Assembly: GCF_034424805.1 (NCBI RefSeq)
Contig: NZ_JAXOUF010000024.1
Coordinates: 1-64,000 of the forward strand
Length of the DNA: 64,000 nt
Source: Labrys sedimenti
GTDB lineage: Bacteria > Pseudomonadota > Alphaproteobacteria > Rhizobiales > Labraceae
Direction of reading: 5' to 3'
Below, in pieces: positions 1-8,674 of the stretch (positions are counted from its first letter, which is position 1; every line of letters starts with the position of its first letter). A program made the translations under genes and the position numbers. The notes beneath the pieces were generated by a model, which had not been told where the DNA came from, did no database searches, and saw only the letters and a list, made by a program, of their open reading frames with translations.

Positions 1-82
1 GCGTCCGCTCGTCACCGATAATATGCGGCGAAATCCGGTCCCACTGATCGTCTCGAAGTATCAGGCGGTCCAAAACACCCAT
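1..82 (-). CDS. IS5-family transposase, N-terminal 27 codons (cut by window edge)
   Basis: The reverse complement from position 82 reads MGVLDRLILRDDQWDRISPH and continues IIGDERT before running off the left edge. A DDQW-(D/E)RI-P-IIGDER start is what I know from IS5-family (IS427-group) transposases, which are DDE enzymes. Only the start is visible, so neither the catalytic residues nor the intactness of the gene can be judged. The ATG follows a GGAGG-like stretch on the minus strand (GGAGGCAGCG). The assignment rests on 27 residues and on the IS-like context just upstream. Confidence 0.7.
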   Translation of the reverse strand, partial: MGVLDRLILRDDQWDRISPHIIGDERT

Positions 83-154
83 CGCTGCCTCCAAAAGACA
101 GCTTTGAATCACATACCCGCACTCTTGGGAATCCCAAGAGTCCACAGCTCCTAG
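1..154 (-). mobile_element. End of an IS5-family insertion sequence (5' end side of the transposase)
   Basis: The transposase start is followed by about 70 bp of non-coding DNA with a perfect palindrome (ACTCTTGGG-AAT-CCCAAGAGT, 121-141), then a CTAG tetranucleotide at 151-154. IS5-group elements commonly duplicate a YTAR target such as CTAG, so I place the IS end at about 150. The other end lies outside the window, so the terminal inverted repeat cannot be matched. The element abuts the dispersed repeat starting at about 155. Confidence 0.5.
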
Positions 155-256
155 GGCAAAGCGAGTTCAAGACTGAACGCTTGCTTGCTCTAACTCTTTG
201 GTTCGACGCGTCTTTGCGATTCCAGATGACCCCGTCCAATCGCAAAACGCTGTAGG
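155..256. repeat. Dispersed intergenic repeat, copy A
   Basis: This roughly 100-bp unit shares an identical 38-bp core (185-222) with positions 21596-21633. Both copies are bounded by GCAAAGCG-type ends and fold as a hairpin, with a TTTGCGATT arm facing an AATCGCAAAACGC arm. Repeats like this, ending in CTAGAGC and AAAGCG, are typical non-coding intergenic elements of rhizobial genomes. Several short reading frames cross it but none looks coding. Confidence 0.75.
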
Positions 257-664
257 AGCCTTCCCTGCAGCCGGGAATTCGAGGGGCCCGCACCAGTCTT
301 TGCAAAGATGGACGGCACGACGGGCAAGCCACCAGATCCGCGTTGCCTCGTGGCCGCCCGACGGCATCAAGTCCAGGCATGGCTTGGAAATGGGCCGCGG
401 GTTTGAAGAAGAACATCCCCCCGAATGTAGTTGGCGCACAGTCTAGAATCTGTATAAATTATTGTTATTGCGAGACAATTCAGAGGATGGCAAAGGGAAT
501 TGAGTTGTCCTCTTTGATTGGCTGTCGTCGTGCCTCAAGCCCTGCGCTTCTTCCTCCTCCGCTCCAGGACAGCCTGCCGGGATGCATGCAAACGGGTGTC
601 GTCGCCGATCATGCCGCGAGACTGGATCGCAGCCAGGCAATTCGGCCTCGTGGAGGATTGCTAG
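257..664. other. Leader region of the iron-uptake locus, no gene seen
   Basis: No convincing coding sequence is present; the short frames here lack composition and family resemblance. The stretch 451-480 is AT-rich in an otherwise GC-rich leader. A ribosome binding site GGAGG (652-656) lies 8 bases before the sigma-factor ATG. Confidence 0.5.
451..480 (+). promoter_or_regulatory. Possible iron-responsive operator/promoter for the fecI-like gene
   Basis: A local AT-rich run (TATAAATTATTGTTATTGCGA) sits about 190 bp before the sigma-factor gene. It vaguely resembles Fur-type boxes, which are AT-rich with ATTATT/TTATTG halves, but it is not a clean palindrome. Regulation by Fur or RirA/Irr is expected for such loci. 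The site itself is only a suggestion. Confidence 0.25.
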
Positions 665-1171
665 ATGGTGCTGGACATCCACACGTTGTTTCTGCGCCAC
701 GCCAAGGAGATCTCCAACACGCTGCGGCGTAGGGGCGTTACGGCCGACAATGCCGCCGACTTGACGCAGGAGACTTTTCTCAGGCTGCTTTCGGCGGACT
801 CACATGCCGAGGTGCATCACGCCAATCCGCGAGCCTTGCTCCATCGCATCGCGCGCAATCTGCGCATCGATCAGCAGCGTCGTGAGCGATTGGTGCTCAA
901 GGACGACCTCGCCGACGAGGCCTTCGCTGCGATCTCGGACGACAAACCGTTACCCGAGACCATCGTCATCGATCGCCAACGCCTTGCGATCGTCACGGCT
1001 GCGCTCGCGGACTTGCCGGACCGCACGCGCCAGGCTTTCCAGATGCATCGTCTGGGCGAAAAGACCATCAGTGAGATTGCCCAGGAACTCGGCCTGTCGA
1101 CAACCAGGACCTGGACGCTGATCCGGGAAGCCTACCTTCATGTTCGGGCTCGGCTGCACGAGAAGGCCTAG
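665..1171 (+). CDS. ECF sigma factor, FecI type
   Basis: This 168-aa protein has the two-domain ECF layout. Region 2 lies at about residues 5-75 (AADLTQETFLRLL and a PRALLHRIARNLRID segment). Region 4 lies at about residues 110-165, with a helix-turn-helix around ISEIAQELGLSTTRTWTLI. FecI-type factors direct RNA polymerase to the promoter of a cognate TonB-dependent receptor when an outer-membrane signal arrives. The gene is followed by a FecR-like regulator and an STN-containing receptor, the classical trio. The start is supported by GGAGG 8 bases upstream. Confidence 0.9.
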   Translation: MVLDIHTLFLRHAKEISNTLRRRGVTADNAADLTQETFLRLLSADSHAEVHHANPRALLHRIARNLRIDQQRRERLVLKDDLADEAFAAISDDKPLPETIVIDRQRLAIVTAALADLPDRTRQAFQMHRLGEKTISEIAQELGLSTTRTWTLIREAYLHVRARLHEKA

Positions 1172-1320
1172 GCAAACCAAAAGGCAATGCGGTCGCAACA
1201 TGTGGCCGGGCGGCCGGCGTGCAGCTTTTTGTGCATTTGGAAAAATGTTTCCGCTCATCCGTTTGATTGATGTAGTCAGGGTGGCTGGCTGGTGCCCGCG
1301 CGCCTGCCCAAGGAACGTCA

Positions 1321-2283
1321 ATGAACGAAACTTCCCCCCAGGAAGGTCGGCTGTTCGAAGAGGCGGCCGATCTCATGATCCGTCTGCAGAATGATCCGGG
1401 CAACCCGGTGTCCAGGCAGATGGTGAAGCGCTGGCGCGCCAGGGGCCCGGCCTATGAGAGGGCATGGCTCGAGGTTTCGGAAATCCATGGCCTGACAGGC
1501 AGGGTTCTTGCTCCAGCCCATCGGGTCGAACCGCGCTCCAAGCCGGGAATGACCCGCCGCAGCGTCGTGGCGGCGGGTGTGGCCGGGGCAGGGGCCTTGG
1601 CTGGCGGCTATCTCGCGCTGCCCGGCCTTGTCCTGCGCGCCAGGGCCGACCATCTCACTGGGACAGCCGAAATCCGCCGTATTGCGCTTCCCGACGGCGG
1701 TACGGCGACACTGGGCCCGGACAGCGCCATTGGCCTGCACTACGACGACCGCCGGAGAGAGGTTGCCTTGCTGGCAGGCATGGCATTTTTCGAGGTTGCC
1801 AAGGATCCCTCGCGCCCCTTCCGGGCCACGACCTCCGAAATGGCCGCGACCGCCCTCGGCACCGCCTTCGATCTCAGCAACGATGCCGGACTTGTTTCGG
1901 TTTCCGTGGAACATGGGTTGGTCGAGATAGATGTTCCCGGTTCAGGTCCCGCCGATGGCAACAGGCTGGCGGCCGGGCAATGGGCGACCTTCGACGAAGG
2001 CACCCGCCTTACCACGCGCGGCAACCGCGATGCCCGCCAGATCGGCGCCTGGCGCAGCGGCCAGATCCTGGTCGAAAACGAGCCGGTGCGGGCCGTCGTG
2101 GCGAAGATCGCGCGCTGGCAGGCGGGGCGCGTGGTGATCGCCGATGCAGGTCTTGCTACCAACCGCATCAGCGGCGTTTTCGATCCCGGCAATCCTTTGC
2201 GCGCCCTGGAAGCCGTGGTCCATCCCTTCGGGGGCCGCGTTCGTTCGCTCGGCCCCTACCTCACCGTGATATCGTCGGTCTAA
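1321..2283 (+). CDS. FecR-like transmembrane sigma-factor regulator
   Basis: This 320-aa protein begins with a cytoplasmic FecR N-terminal (DUF4880) domain, about residues 10-60, with the conserved W..RGPAYERAW pattern. An RR pair and a hydrophobic segment (79-104) follow, which is Tat-like. A periplasmic FecR domain spans about 115-210 (LPDGGTATLGPDSAI, then ALGTAFDLS). The C-terminal part, including the stretch around INRISG-like NRISGVF, resembles the receptor-contacting region of FecR. Family knowledge: it receives the signal from the receptor's STN domain and controls the ECF sigma factor encoded just upstream. AAGGA lies 6 bases before the ATG. Confidence 0.9.
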   Translation: MNETSPQEGRLFEEAADLMIRLQNDPGNPVSRQMVKRWRARGPAYERAWLEVSEIHGLTGRVLAPAHRVEPRSKPGMTRRSVVAAGVAGAGALAGGYLALPGLVLRARADHLTGTAEIRRIALPDGGTATLGPDSAIGLHYDDRRREVALLAGMAFFEVAKDPSRPFRATTSEMAATALGTAFDLSNDAGLVSVSVEHGLVEIDVPGSGPADGNRLAAGQWATFDEGTRLTTRGNRDARQIGAWRSGQILVENEPVRAVVAKIARWQAGRVVIADAGLATNRISGVFDPGNPLRALEAVVHPFGGRVRSLGPYLTVISSV

Positions 2284-2390
2284 AGCGTTTTCCAGAAAAG
2301 TTGATAGACTTTTCGATGAAGAAAACACGTCAAAACAAGGCGCTAGAGCCGAATGACGATTCGGAGCAAAGCCATCTTGCTCTAAAAAGC
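2284..2390. repeat. Rhizobial-type intergenic repeat
   Basis: Right after the fecR-like stop comes GCGTTTTCCAGAAAAGTTGA, then an AAAACACGTCAAAACAAGGC stretch, then CGCTAGAGC. This pattern of GCGTTTTCCAGAAAAG, ACGCGTCAAAACA and GCTAGAGC recurs in many Hyphomicrobiales intergenic regions. It ends in two small hairpins: CCGAAT/ATTCGG at about 2349-2364, and GAGCAA/TTGCTC just after it. It is not coding and may act in transcript processing between fecR and the receptor gene. Confidence 0.65.
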
Positions 2391-2492
2391 TTCGCAGAAG
2401 GGAGAAATTTCGCGGCCCCCATTCGTCTTCACTCAAGGGGCAGGCTTGCGACGCGGTCGTCGAGCCTTGCAGCCCCCTTGGTGTCGGTGAGT

Positions 2493-2499
2493 GAGGAGG
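2493..2499 (+). promoter_or_regulatory. Ribosome binding site fixing the receptor start
   Basis: GAGGAGG sits 6 bases before ATG 2506. The same bases lie inside the longer reading that would begin at GTG 2491, so the ATG is the better start. Confidence 0.75.
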
Positions 2500-2505
2500 T
2501 TGTCG

Positions 2506-4899
2506 ATGGAATTGGCTCGAGGCTTGCGTGTGGGCCTGTCTGGCTGGGCGTTGAGTTCCGCCCTGATGGCTTCGAGCGTTATCGTCTCCATGCCGCTTCT
2601 TGTTCCGGCAAGCGCGCAGGCGGCACAGGTTCAATTCACCATTCCGAAGGGACCACTCAGCCAGGCCCTGGCAGCGTTCGGACGCCAAAGCGGCCTGCAG
2701 ATAACCTATCTGCCCGCGATCGCACGGGACAAAACCTCACCCGGCATCGCCGGTTCGGCCACGCCGCAACAGGCGCTGTCGCGCCTGTTGCGCGGCACGG
2801 GCCTGTCCTACACCTTCACGAATTCGAGCACGGTTGCGATCACGGCGCCTATCGTCCGGGACGGAACGGCCAGCATCTCCGGTGCCATCGAGCTCGATCC
2901 TGTCGTGGTCGATGGCAATGGCGACGGCAGCACCGGTTACGTTGCCACGCGCAGCGTGGCAGGCACAAAGACAAACACCCCCCTGATCGAGACCCCGCAG
3001 TCGGTGACGGTACTCACCCGCAAGGAGTTGAACGATCGCAATATACAATCCCTGACGCAGGCCGTTGCCTACACCCCCGGCGTGCGCACGGAATCCGCGG
3101 GTTTCGACTCCCGTTACGACTCCTTCTCCATCCGTGGCTTCGACGTCACCTATAACGGCATCTATCGCGATGGGTTGCGCTTTCCGGGCGCCAACATGGC
3201 GGTCTTCAAGATCGATCCCTACAATGTCGAGAACATCTCGGTGCTGCGCGGTCCGAGTTCGGCTCTCTACGGATTGGGATCGCCCGGCGGACTGGTCGAC
3301 GTCACCTCCAAGCTTCCCGTCGACAAGTCCTTTGGCGAAGTGGCACTGGAAGGCGGCAACAGGAACCACATCCAAGGCAATTTCGATGTCGGCGGGCCGC
3401 TCGATGCCCAGCAAACCTTGCTCTATCGCCTGACCGGAACCCTGCGGGACGGCAAGACGGCCAACGTCCTGGGTGGCGGCGATGACAAGCTGGCCAGCCT
3501 GGCGCCAGCCTTCACCTGGCGGCCGAACGACCAGACGACGCTGACCATCCTCGGTGAATATCTCCAGGCCAAGACACCCGCCGCCTTCCCGTATTACGAG
3601 TGGTTGGGTTCGCCTTCCAACCAATATTCGCAAAGCGATCCCGATTATAACAGCCTGGAACAGAAGCAATATCGCATCGGATATCAGTTCGAGCACAAAT
3701 TCAACGACACCTTCACCTTCCGCCAGAAGCTCCGCTATGGCGGCGTCGACACGAAGGTGCGCTTCACCGGCATCAGCGAAATCGATGCAAACGCGATGGT
3801 CGCCAAGCGCTACACCGGCTATGTGCATGACAGGCTGAAGGCCCTGGCGGTCGATAACCAGCTGCAGGCCGATTTCTCGACCGGTCCCATCCAGCACAAA
3901 ACCCTGGTGGGCCTGGATTATTCCAATCTCACGCTACGTAGCGGCCTCGGCTATGGAACGGCGCCCGATCTCGACCTGACCACGGGCGCCTCGCTGGGGG
4001 CATTCACCGATCCGCCCTTCAACACCTCCAACATGTCCCAAAGGCAGAACCAGCTCGGGCTCTACGTGCAGGAGCAGGCCAAATACGACAACTGGATCCT
4101 GACCCTGACTGGTCGGCAGGACTGGGTCCAGACCAAGACCTATGAGCGTATTGACAATTCCACCCAGCACGCCTCCGACAATGCCTTCACCGGGCGCGTG
4201 GGCCTGACCTATCTGTTCGACAATGGCCTCGCTCCCTATGTCAGCTATTCCACCTCCTTCAATCCCAATCTCGGTTCTGCCGATGGCGTTGCATTCAAGC
4301 CCACGACCGGCCGGCAGATCGAGGGTGGCGTCAAATACGCCCCCACCTGGTTCGACGGGATGTTCACCGCTTCCATCTTCGACGTCACGCAGGATGGCGG
4401 CATCGTGTCGATCCAAAATGTCTCGGTGCAGCGCGGCAAGATCCGCGGGCGCGGTGTCGAATTGGAGGCCGTGGCCAATCTCGGCGCCGGCTTCAGCCTG
4501 CGCGGCGCCTATACCTTCCTGGACCTGAAGACCATCACCGGCGATGTCGGCACCGTCGGCAAGGTGCCGACCGCGACGCCGCGCAACAGCTTCTCGACCT
4601 GGGTCGACTACCAGGCGCCCGGTGACATTGCCCTGGCAGGCTTCGGCGCCGGCTTCGGCCTGCGCTATATCGGCGAAAGCTACGGCGACGCCAAGAACAC
4701 CTTCAAGAACGATGCGGTCGCGCTGGTGGACGCCAAGCTCAGTTACGACCTCGGACAGATCCGGCAAGGGTTAAAAGGCTGGGACGTGCAAGCCAATGCC
4801 CGCAACCTGTTCGACAAGAAATATGTCACCTGCGAGTCCGGTTTTTGTTACCAGGGCGCTCGTAGGGTGATGACCGCCAGCCTGCGCTATCGCTGGTGA
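2506..4899 (+). CDS. TonB-dependent siderophore receptor with STN signalling domain
   Basis: This 797-aa outer-membrane receptor has four parts in order. A signal peptide ends near ASAQA-A. An STN domain at about residues 42-100 contains FTIPKGPLSQALAAFGRQSG. A plug domain at about 120-240 contains TPQSVTVLTRKEL and VLRGPSSALYGLGSPGG. A 22-strand-type barrel ends in the aromatic terminus ASLRYRW. The closest known type is the ferrichrome/pyoverdine/FecA class, which couples ferric-siderophore uptake to signalling through FecR. The substrate cannot be read from sequence. The binding protein, permease and hydrolase genes follow directly, so one operon is likely. Confidence 0.93.
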   Translation: MELARGLRVGLSGWALSSALMASSVIVSMPLLVPASAQAAQVQFTIPKGPLSQALAAFGRQSGLQITYLPAIARDKTSPGIAGSATPQQALSRLLRGTGLSYTFTNSSTVAITAPIVRDGTASISGAIELDPVVVDGNGDGSTGYVATRSVAGTKTNTPLIETPQSVTVLTRKELNDRNIQSLTQAVAYTPGVRTESAGFDSRYDSFSIRGFDVTYNGIYRDGLRFPGANMAVFKIDPYNVENISVLRGPSSALYGLGSPGGLVDVTSKLPVDKSFGEVALEGGNRNHIQGNFDVGGPLDAQQTLLYRLTGTLRDGKTANVLGGGDDKLASLAPAFTWRPNDQTTLTILGEYLQAKTPAAFPYYEWLGSPSNQYSQSDPDYNSLEQKQYRIGYQFEHKFNDTFTFRQKLRYGGVDTKVRFTGISEIDANAMVAKRYTGYVHDRLKALAVDNQLQADFSTGPIQHKTLVGLDYSNLTLRSGLGYGTAPDLDLTTGASLGAFTDPPFNTSNMSQRQNQLGLYVQEQAKYDNWILTLTGRQDWVQTKTYERIDNSTQHASDNAFTGRVGLTYLFDNGLAPYVSYSTSFNPNLGSADGVAFKPTTGRQIEGGVKYAPTWFDGMFTASIFDVTQDGGIVSIQNVSVQRGKIRGRGVELEAVANLGAGFSLRGAYTFLDLKTITGDVGTVGKVPTATPRNSFSTWVDYQAPGDIALAGFGAGFGLRYIGESYGDAKNTFKNDAVALVDAKLSYDLGQIRQGLKGWDVQANARNLFDKKYVTCESGFCYQGARRVMTASLRYRW

Positions 4900-4903
4900 C
4901 GCC

Positions 4904-5839
4904 TTGCAGTTCGGCAAGGCTTCCTGTCTCTCGCCCAGCCGGCGGACCTTCCTGACCGGCGGGCTGGCCGCGCTCGCGTCTGGCCTTGGTTCCGCCTCGG
5001 CAGCGCCAACGGGTTTGCAATCGGCTCCTTATCCCACGCGCATTGTTTCGCTCGACGATGGCCTGACCGAAACCCTGCTCGGCCTGGGCGTGACGCCGAT
5101 CGCCATGCCGCAGGTCGAAGCTTGGAACGACTGGGTGGTCGAACCACGCCTGCCGCCCGGCATCGTCGACCTGGGGACCGACCGTGAGCCCAATCTCGAA
5201 CTTTTGACGCAGCTTGCGCCGGACCTCATCATCACGACGCCCTACCTGGCTGCGATCGAACCCGTGATGGCGCGTATTGCTCCCACACAGACCTTCTCCA
5301 TCTACGCTCCGCCGGGGGGGCACCCCTATGAACTGAGCATCAAGGAGACACTCCGGCTTGGCGCCTTGCTTGGACGCGACAGCCAGGCACAGGCCCTGAT
5401 TGCCAGGGGTGCGGCTACAATGACGCAACTGCGCTCCCGTTTTCGCAAGGCTGCCGACAGGCCGGTGCTGATCGTCAACTTCCTCGACGAGGGGCATCTG
5501 CGCATCTACGGCCAGCGCAGCCTGTTCCAGGATGTGATCGACCGCTGCGGCCTTGCCAATGGCTGGACGCCGCCGACCAACTATTGGGGCTTTTCCACCA
5601 TCGGGCTGGAGGATCTGGCCGTCAGTCCTGAAAGCCGATTTTTCTATTTCGAACCGGTCGCCCCGGGCATCCTCCAAAGCCTCGAAACCAACCCCGTGTG
5701 GAACAGCCTGCCGTTCGTTCGCGCCGGGCGCATCCATCGTCTGCCTGCCGCATCGGCTTTCGGAATGCTGCCTTCCGCGATGCGCTTCGGCACGTTGCTG
5801 AGCAGCCATCTTGCAGATGTCGAAAACACCCATGGTTGA
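4904..5839 (+). CDS. Siderophore ABC transporter substrate-binding protein, FhuD-like
   Basis: This 311-aa periplasmic protein has a Tat-type leader (SRRTFLTGG, residues 12-20), as in E. coli FhuD. The mature part matches the class III periplasmic binding fold: an RIVSLDDGLTETLLGLGV opening, PNLELLTQLAPDLIITT, and a long connecting helix. It should carry the ferric siderophore from the receptor to the inner-membrane permease. The TTG start lies 4 bases after the receptor stop, no better start is available, and the RBS is weak, so translation probably couples to the receptor gene. Confidence 0.88.
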   Translation: MQFGKASCLSPSRRTFLTGGLAALASGLGSASAAPTGLQSAPYPTRIVSLDDGLTETLLGLGVTPIAMPQVEAWNDWVVEPRLPPGIVDLGTDREPNLELLTQLAPDLIITTPYLAAIEPVMARIAPTQTFSIYAPPGGHPYELSIKETLRLGALLGRDSQAQALIARGAATMTQLRSRFRKAADRPVLIVNFLDEGHLRIYGQRSLFQDVIDRCGLANGWTPPTNYWGFSTIGLEDLAVSPESRFFYFEPVAPGILQSLETNPVWNSLPFVRAGRIHRLPAASAFGMLPSAMRFGTLLSSHLADVENTHG

Positions 5840-7820
5840 GACTGCACGTCATAGGGGAGCCACCGTTCTCACCGCGAGCCTGCTCGTTGCAGCGGGCGCC
5901 TTGAGCTGGTGGCACATTGCCGGATATTTGCCTGTGGGGTTTGGGCTCGACGCCTTGTGGGCAGGAAATCCCGCCGACACCGCACAGATGCTGCTCGCCT
6001 ATAATTTCCTGCCGCGCCTCGTCGTCAGCCTCCTGTGCGGAGCCACGTTGGGCCTGGCCGGTGCGCTGTGCCAGCTTTCCTTGCGCAACCCCATCGCCTC
6101 TCCGACCACGCTCGGTATCGAGGCCGGGGCGAGCCTTGCCCTGAGCGTCGCGATGCTGTGGGCCCCGTGGCTGTTTGCCTTCGGGCGGGTCTGGCCGGCC
6201 CTGGCGGGCGGCATGCTGGCGGCGGGAAGCGTACTGGCCCTGTCGTGGCGGCTGGGCCTCGCCCCGATTTCCGTCATTCTGGCCGGGCTTGTGACAGGGC
6301 TTTTCTGCGCGGCCCTCGCGGCCATGCTGACCCTGTTCAAGACTGACTATCTCGCCGGGCTCTTCATCTGGGGCAGCGGCTCGCTCAGCCAGCAGGGTTG
6401 GACGGTGCCCGCCAAGCTCGCGCCCATCCTGCTGGCGGCCGCGCTGGCCGCCGGTTTGCTCGCGCGTCCCCTGGCGTTGCTGGGATTGGACGATGCCAAG
6501 GCACGAAGTCTCGGGCTTTCCGTTGCTACGGCAAGGCTGTGCGCGCTGGCACTTGCCGTCGTGCTCAGCGTCAATGTCGTTAGCGCGGTCGGTGTCATCG
6601 GTTTCGTCAGCCTTGCGGCTCCCGTGCTCGCTCGCGCCCTCGGTGCCCGGCGCGCGGGCCATCAACTGGCCTGGTCGACGGCGCTGGGGGCGGGCCTGCT
6701 GTGGCTCGTGGACCAGGCCGTGCAGTCGGCGGATGCTTTATCGGGCCTCAGCCTGCCGACGGGAGCCGTCACGGCCCTGCTCGGCGCGCCTCTTCTCATC
6801 GTCCTGCTCATGCAGCAAAGGAGCGTTCCGCTGGTGCCCCCGCCTGCCGCGGTGGAAAAGGCCTTGCTGACGTCCACGACCAGGAGCCGTCTCATTGCCC
6901 TCGGGCTTCTTTTGGTCATCCTCCTGGCGCTGTCCACGACGGTTGGGCGCGATGGCGATGGATGGCATCTGAGCCTCGGGCAGGAGCTCGACAGGCTTGT
7001 GGCGCTGCGCCTGCCGCGCGCGATCGCTGCCCTGGCCGCAGGCGTGATGCTCGGTTTGGCAGGGTGTCTGCTGCAGGGCCTGACAGGCAACCCGATGGCC
7101 GGCCCCGAGGTTCTGGGTGTCAGCGCGGGGTCGGCCTTCGGCCTTGCCATTGCGTTGTTCAGCCTGTCCACGGTCGGGCCGGGCATGCAATTGCTTGCAG
7201 CCTCGATCGGTGCCTTCGCCGCGCTGGCGGCCATCCTGGCCCTCGATCGCAAGGCGAGCCCCGACAGGGCTTTGATCGCGGGCATTGCGTTCGGCGCCAT
7301 GTTCGATGCCGTGATCAACGTCCTGATGGCCGGCGGCGATCCGCGTGCGATGCTCCTGTTGAACTGGATGATGGGCTCGACCTATGCGGTGGACGCCACC
7401 GCGGCTCTCGTAAGCGTCACGGCGGCGCTGCTGCTCCTTGGCGGACTATTGCTGACCGCGAGAATGCTGGCCATCCTGCCGCTCGGCAGGGGCATGTCGT
7501 CGGCCCTCGGTCTCAATCCCACGCACAGCCATATCCTCACCCTGGCCCTGAGCGCCCTCCTTGCAGCCGCGGCGACCCTGATCGTCGGGCCGCTGAGCTT
7601 CATCGGGCTGATGGCGCCGCATCTGGCGCGCCGCCTCGGCATGCGCCGCGTCTCCGCGGAGCTGGTGGGGGCTGCCCTCGTCGGCGGGCTGGTGATGGTC
7701 GCCGCCGACTGGTTCGGCCGCACCATCGTCTTTCCACGGCAAATTCCTGCCGGATTGGCAGCATCCCTGATCGGATGCCCGTCCCTGATCTGGCTTCTAG
7801 CGCGAAGGTCACCATCGTGA
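5832..7820 (+). CDS. Iron-siderophore ABC permease, fused two-domain FhuB type
   Basis: This 662-aa inner-membrane protein contains two tandem FecCD-type permease units: about residues 40-330, then a second beginning near LPRAIAALAAGVMLGLAGCL. Each has the family's LPR...GA.L..AG...Q..L.NP signature (LPRLVVSLLCGATLGLAGAL, then the second copy). E. coli FhuB (660 aa) is built the same way. It overlaps the fhuD-like gene by 8 bp. Upstream in-frame ATG 5817 and TTG 5811 are alternative starts. No ATPase gene accompanies it in this window, so energising must come from elsewhere. Confidence 0.92.
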   Translation: MVETARHRGATVLTASLLVAAGALSWWHIAGYLPVGFGLDALWAGNPADTAQMLLAYNFLPRLVVSLLCGATLGLAGALCQLSLRNPIASPTTLGIEAGASLALSVAMLWAPWLFAFGRVWPALAGGMLAAGSVLALSWRLGLAPISVILAGLVTGLFCAALAAMLTLFKTDYLAGLFIWGSGSLSQQGWTVPAKLAPILLAAALAAGLLARPLALLGLDDAKARSLGLSVATARLCALALAVVLSVNVVSAVGVIGFVSLAAPVLARALGARRAGHQLAWSTALGAGLLWLVDQAVQSADALSGLSLPTGAVTALLGAPLLIVLLMQQRSVPLVPPPAAVEKALLTSTTRSRLIALGLLLVILLALSTTVGRDGDGWHLSLGQELDRLVALRLPRAIAALAAGVMLGLAGCLLQGLTGNPMAGPEVLGVSAGSAFGLAIALFSLSTVGPGMQLLAASIGAFAALAAILALDRKASPDRALIAGIAFGAMFDAVINVLMAGGDPRAMLLLNWMMGSTYAVDATAALVSVTAALLLLGGLLLTARMLAILPLGRGMSSALGLNPTHSHILTLALSALLAAAATLIVGPLSFIGLMAPHLARRLGMRRVSAELVGAALVGGLVMVAADWFGRTIVFPRQIPAGLAASLIGCPSLIWLLARRSPS

Positions 7821-8674
7821 GTACAGCAGCCCTTATCGCCGACACGATCCATTTCGATCTGGCTCCTGCGCCGGAAATGCCGCCCTATCGCATTTTCCTG
7901 CGCATTCCCAGGGAGGTGCCACCGCCCCAGGGCTGGCCAATCCTCTATTTCCTCGATGCCAATGCCATTGTCGGGACGGCGGTCGATATCATGCGCGTCC
8001 AATCGGCCTATCCGCGCGGCACCGGCATCATGCCCGGGGTACTGGTCGGCATCGGCTATCCGACGCCGGAAGCCTATGACAGCGTGCGCCGATCCTGGGA
8101 CATGGGACCGCCGCCCGGCCAGACCTATCCGCCCCACACCGAGAGCGGCCCCGACGTGCGAACCGGGGGAGCCGACGAGTTCCTGACGTTCATCGAGGAC
8201 GAACTCAAGCCCGTGATCGCGTCTCGAGCCCCGATCGACGGGAAGAGACAGGCCCTGTTCGGGCATTCCTTCGGCGGCCTGTTCGTCCTGCATGCTTTGT
8301 TCCGCAAGCCGGAAGCTTTCTCAGCCTGGATCGCGGCTAGCCCCGCAATCTGGTGGGAAGGAGCAGGGATCGTGGACGAAGCGAAACGTTTCGCGGCGCG
8401 GGCGGACGCGAAACCTCCGGGGCGCGTGCTGGTGATGGCCGGCGAGTACGAGCAGCGCCTGGCGCCCTTCCAGATCGGCGCCAGCGACGCGGCCGAGCGC
8501 GCGCGGAGCTATGAGGAAAGCCGGATTGTCGACAATGCGCGAGCCATGGCCGAGCGCCTGGCGAGCGTGCCGGGTCTCGCTGCATCCTTCCACCTGCTGG
8601 TAGGCGAAAACCACATGTCGGTCCTGCCTGGCTCCGTCAATCAAGCGATCCGCCTGGCGTTCGGTCCATCCTGA
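7817..8674 (+). CDS. Alpha/beta-hydrolase, Fes/IroE-like siderophore esterase
   Basis: This 285-aa protein belongs to the esterase D/Fes-like family. It has a YRIFLRIPREVP...WPILYFLDANA opening, the nucleophile elbow GHSFGG, and a late GENHMS histidine typical of siderophore hydrolases. Such enzymes cleave ferric siderophores to release iron, or trim linear forms. There is no clear signal peptide from the GTG start, which suggests cytoplasmic action, though IroE-type periplasmic enzymes exist. The GTG overlaps the permease stop (GTGA). An in-frame ATG at 7775 is possible. The 3' end overlaps the convergent ccoS gene by 38 bp. Confidence 0.8.
   Translation: MSTAALIADTIHFDLAPAPEMPPYRIFLRIPREVPPPQGWPILYFLDANAIVGTAVDIMRVQSAYPRGTGIMPGVLVGIGYPTPEAYDSVRRSWDMGPPPGQTYPPHTESGPDVRTGGADEFLTFIEDELKPVIASRAPIDGKRQALFGHSFGGLFVLHALFRKPEAFSAWIAASPAIWWEGAGIVDEAKRFAARADAKPPGRVLVMAGEYEQRLAPFQIGASDAAERARSYEESRIVDNARAMAERLASVPGLAASFHLLVGENHMSVLPGSVNQAIRLAFGPS

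Noticed and set aside
12..416. 134-codon minus-strand frame at the left edge
   Set aside because: It crosses the IS end and the dispersed repeat in the wrong frame. The transposase start at 82 is in a different frame and matches a family.
6701..7816. Long N-terminal extension of the hydrolase frame
   Set aside because: This part lies inside the FhuB-like gene in another frame and is Arg/Gly-rich. The GTG at 7817, overlapping the FhuB stop, gives a normal hydrolase.
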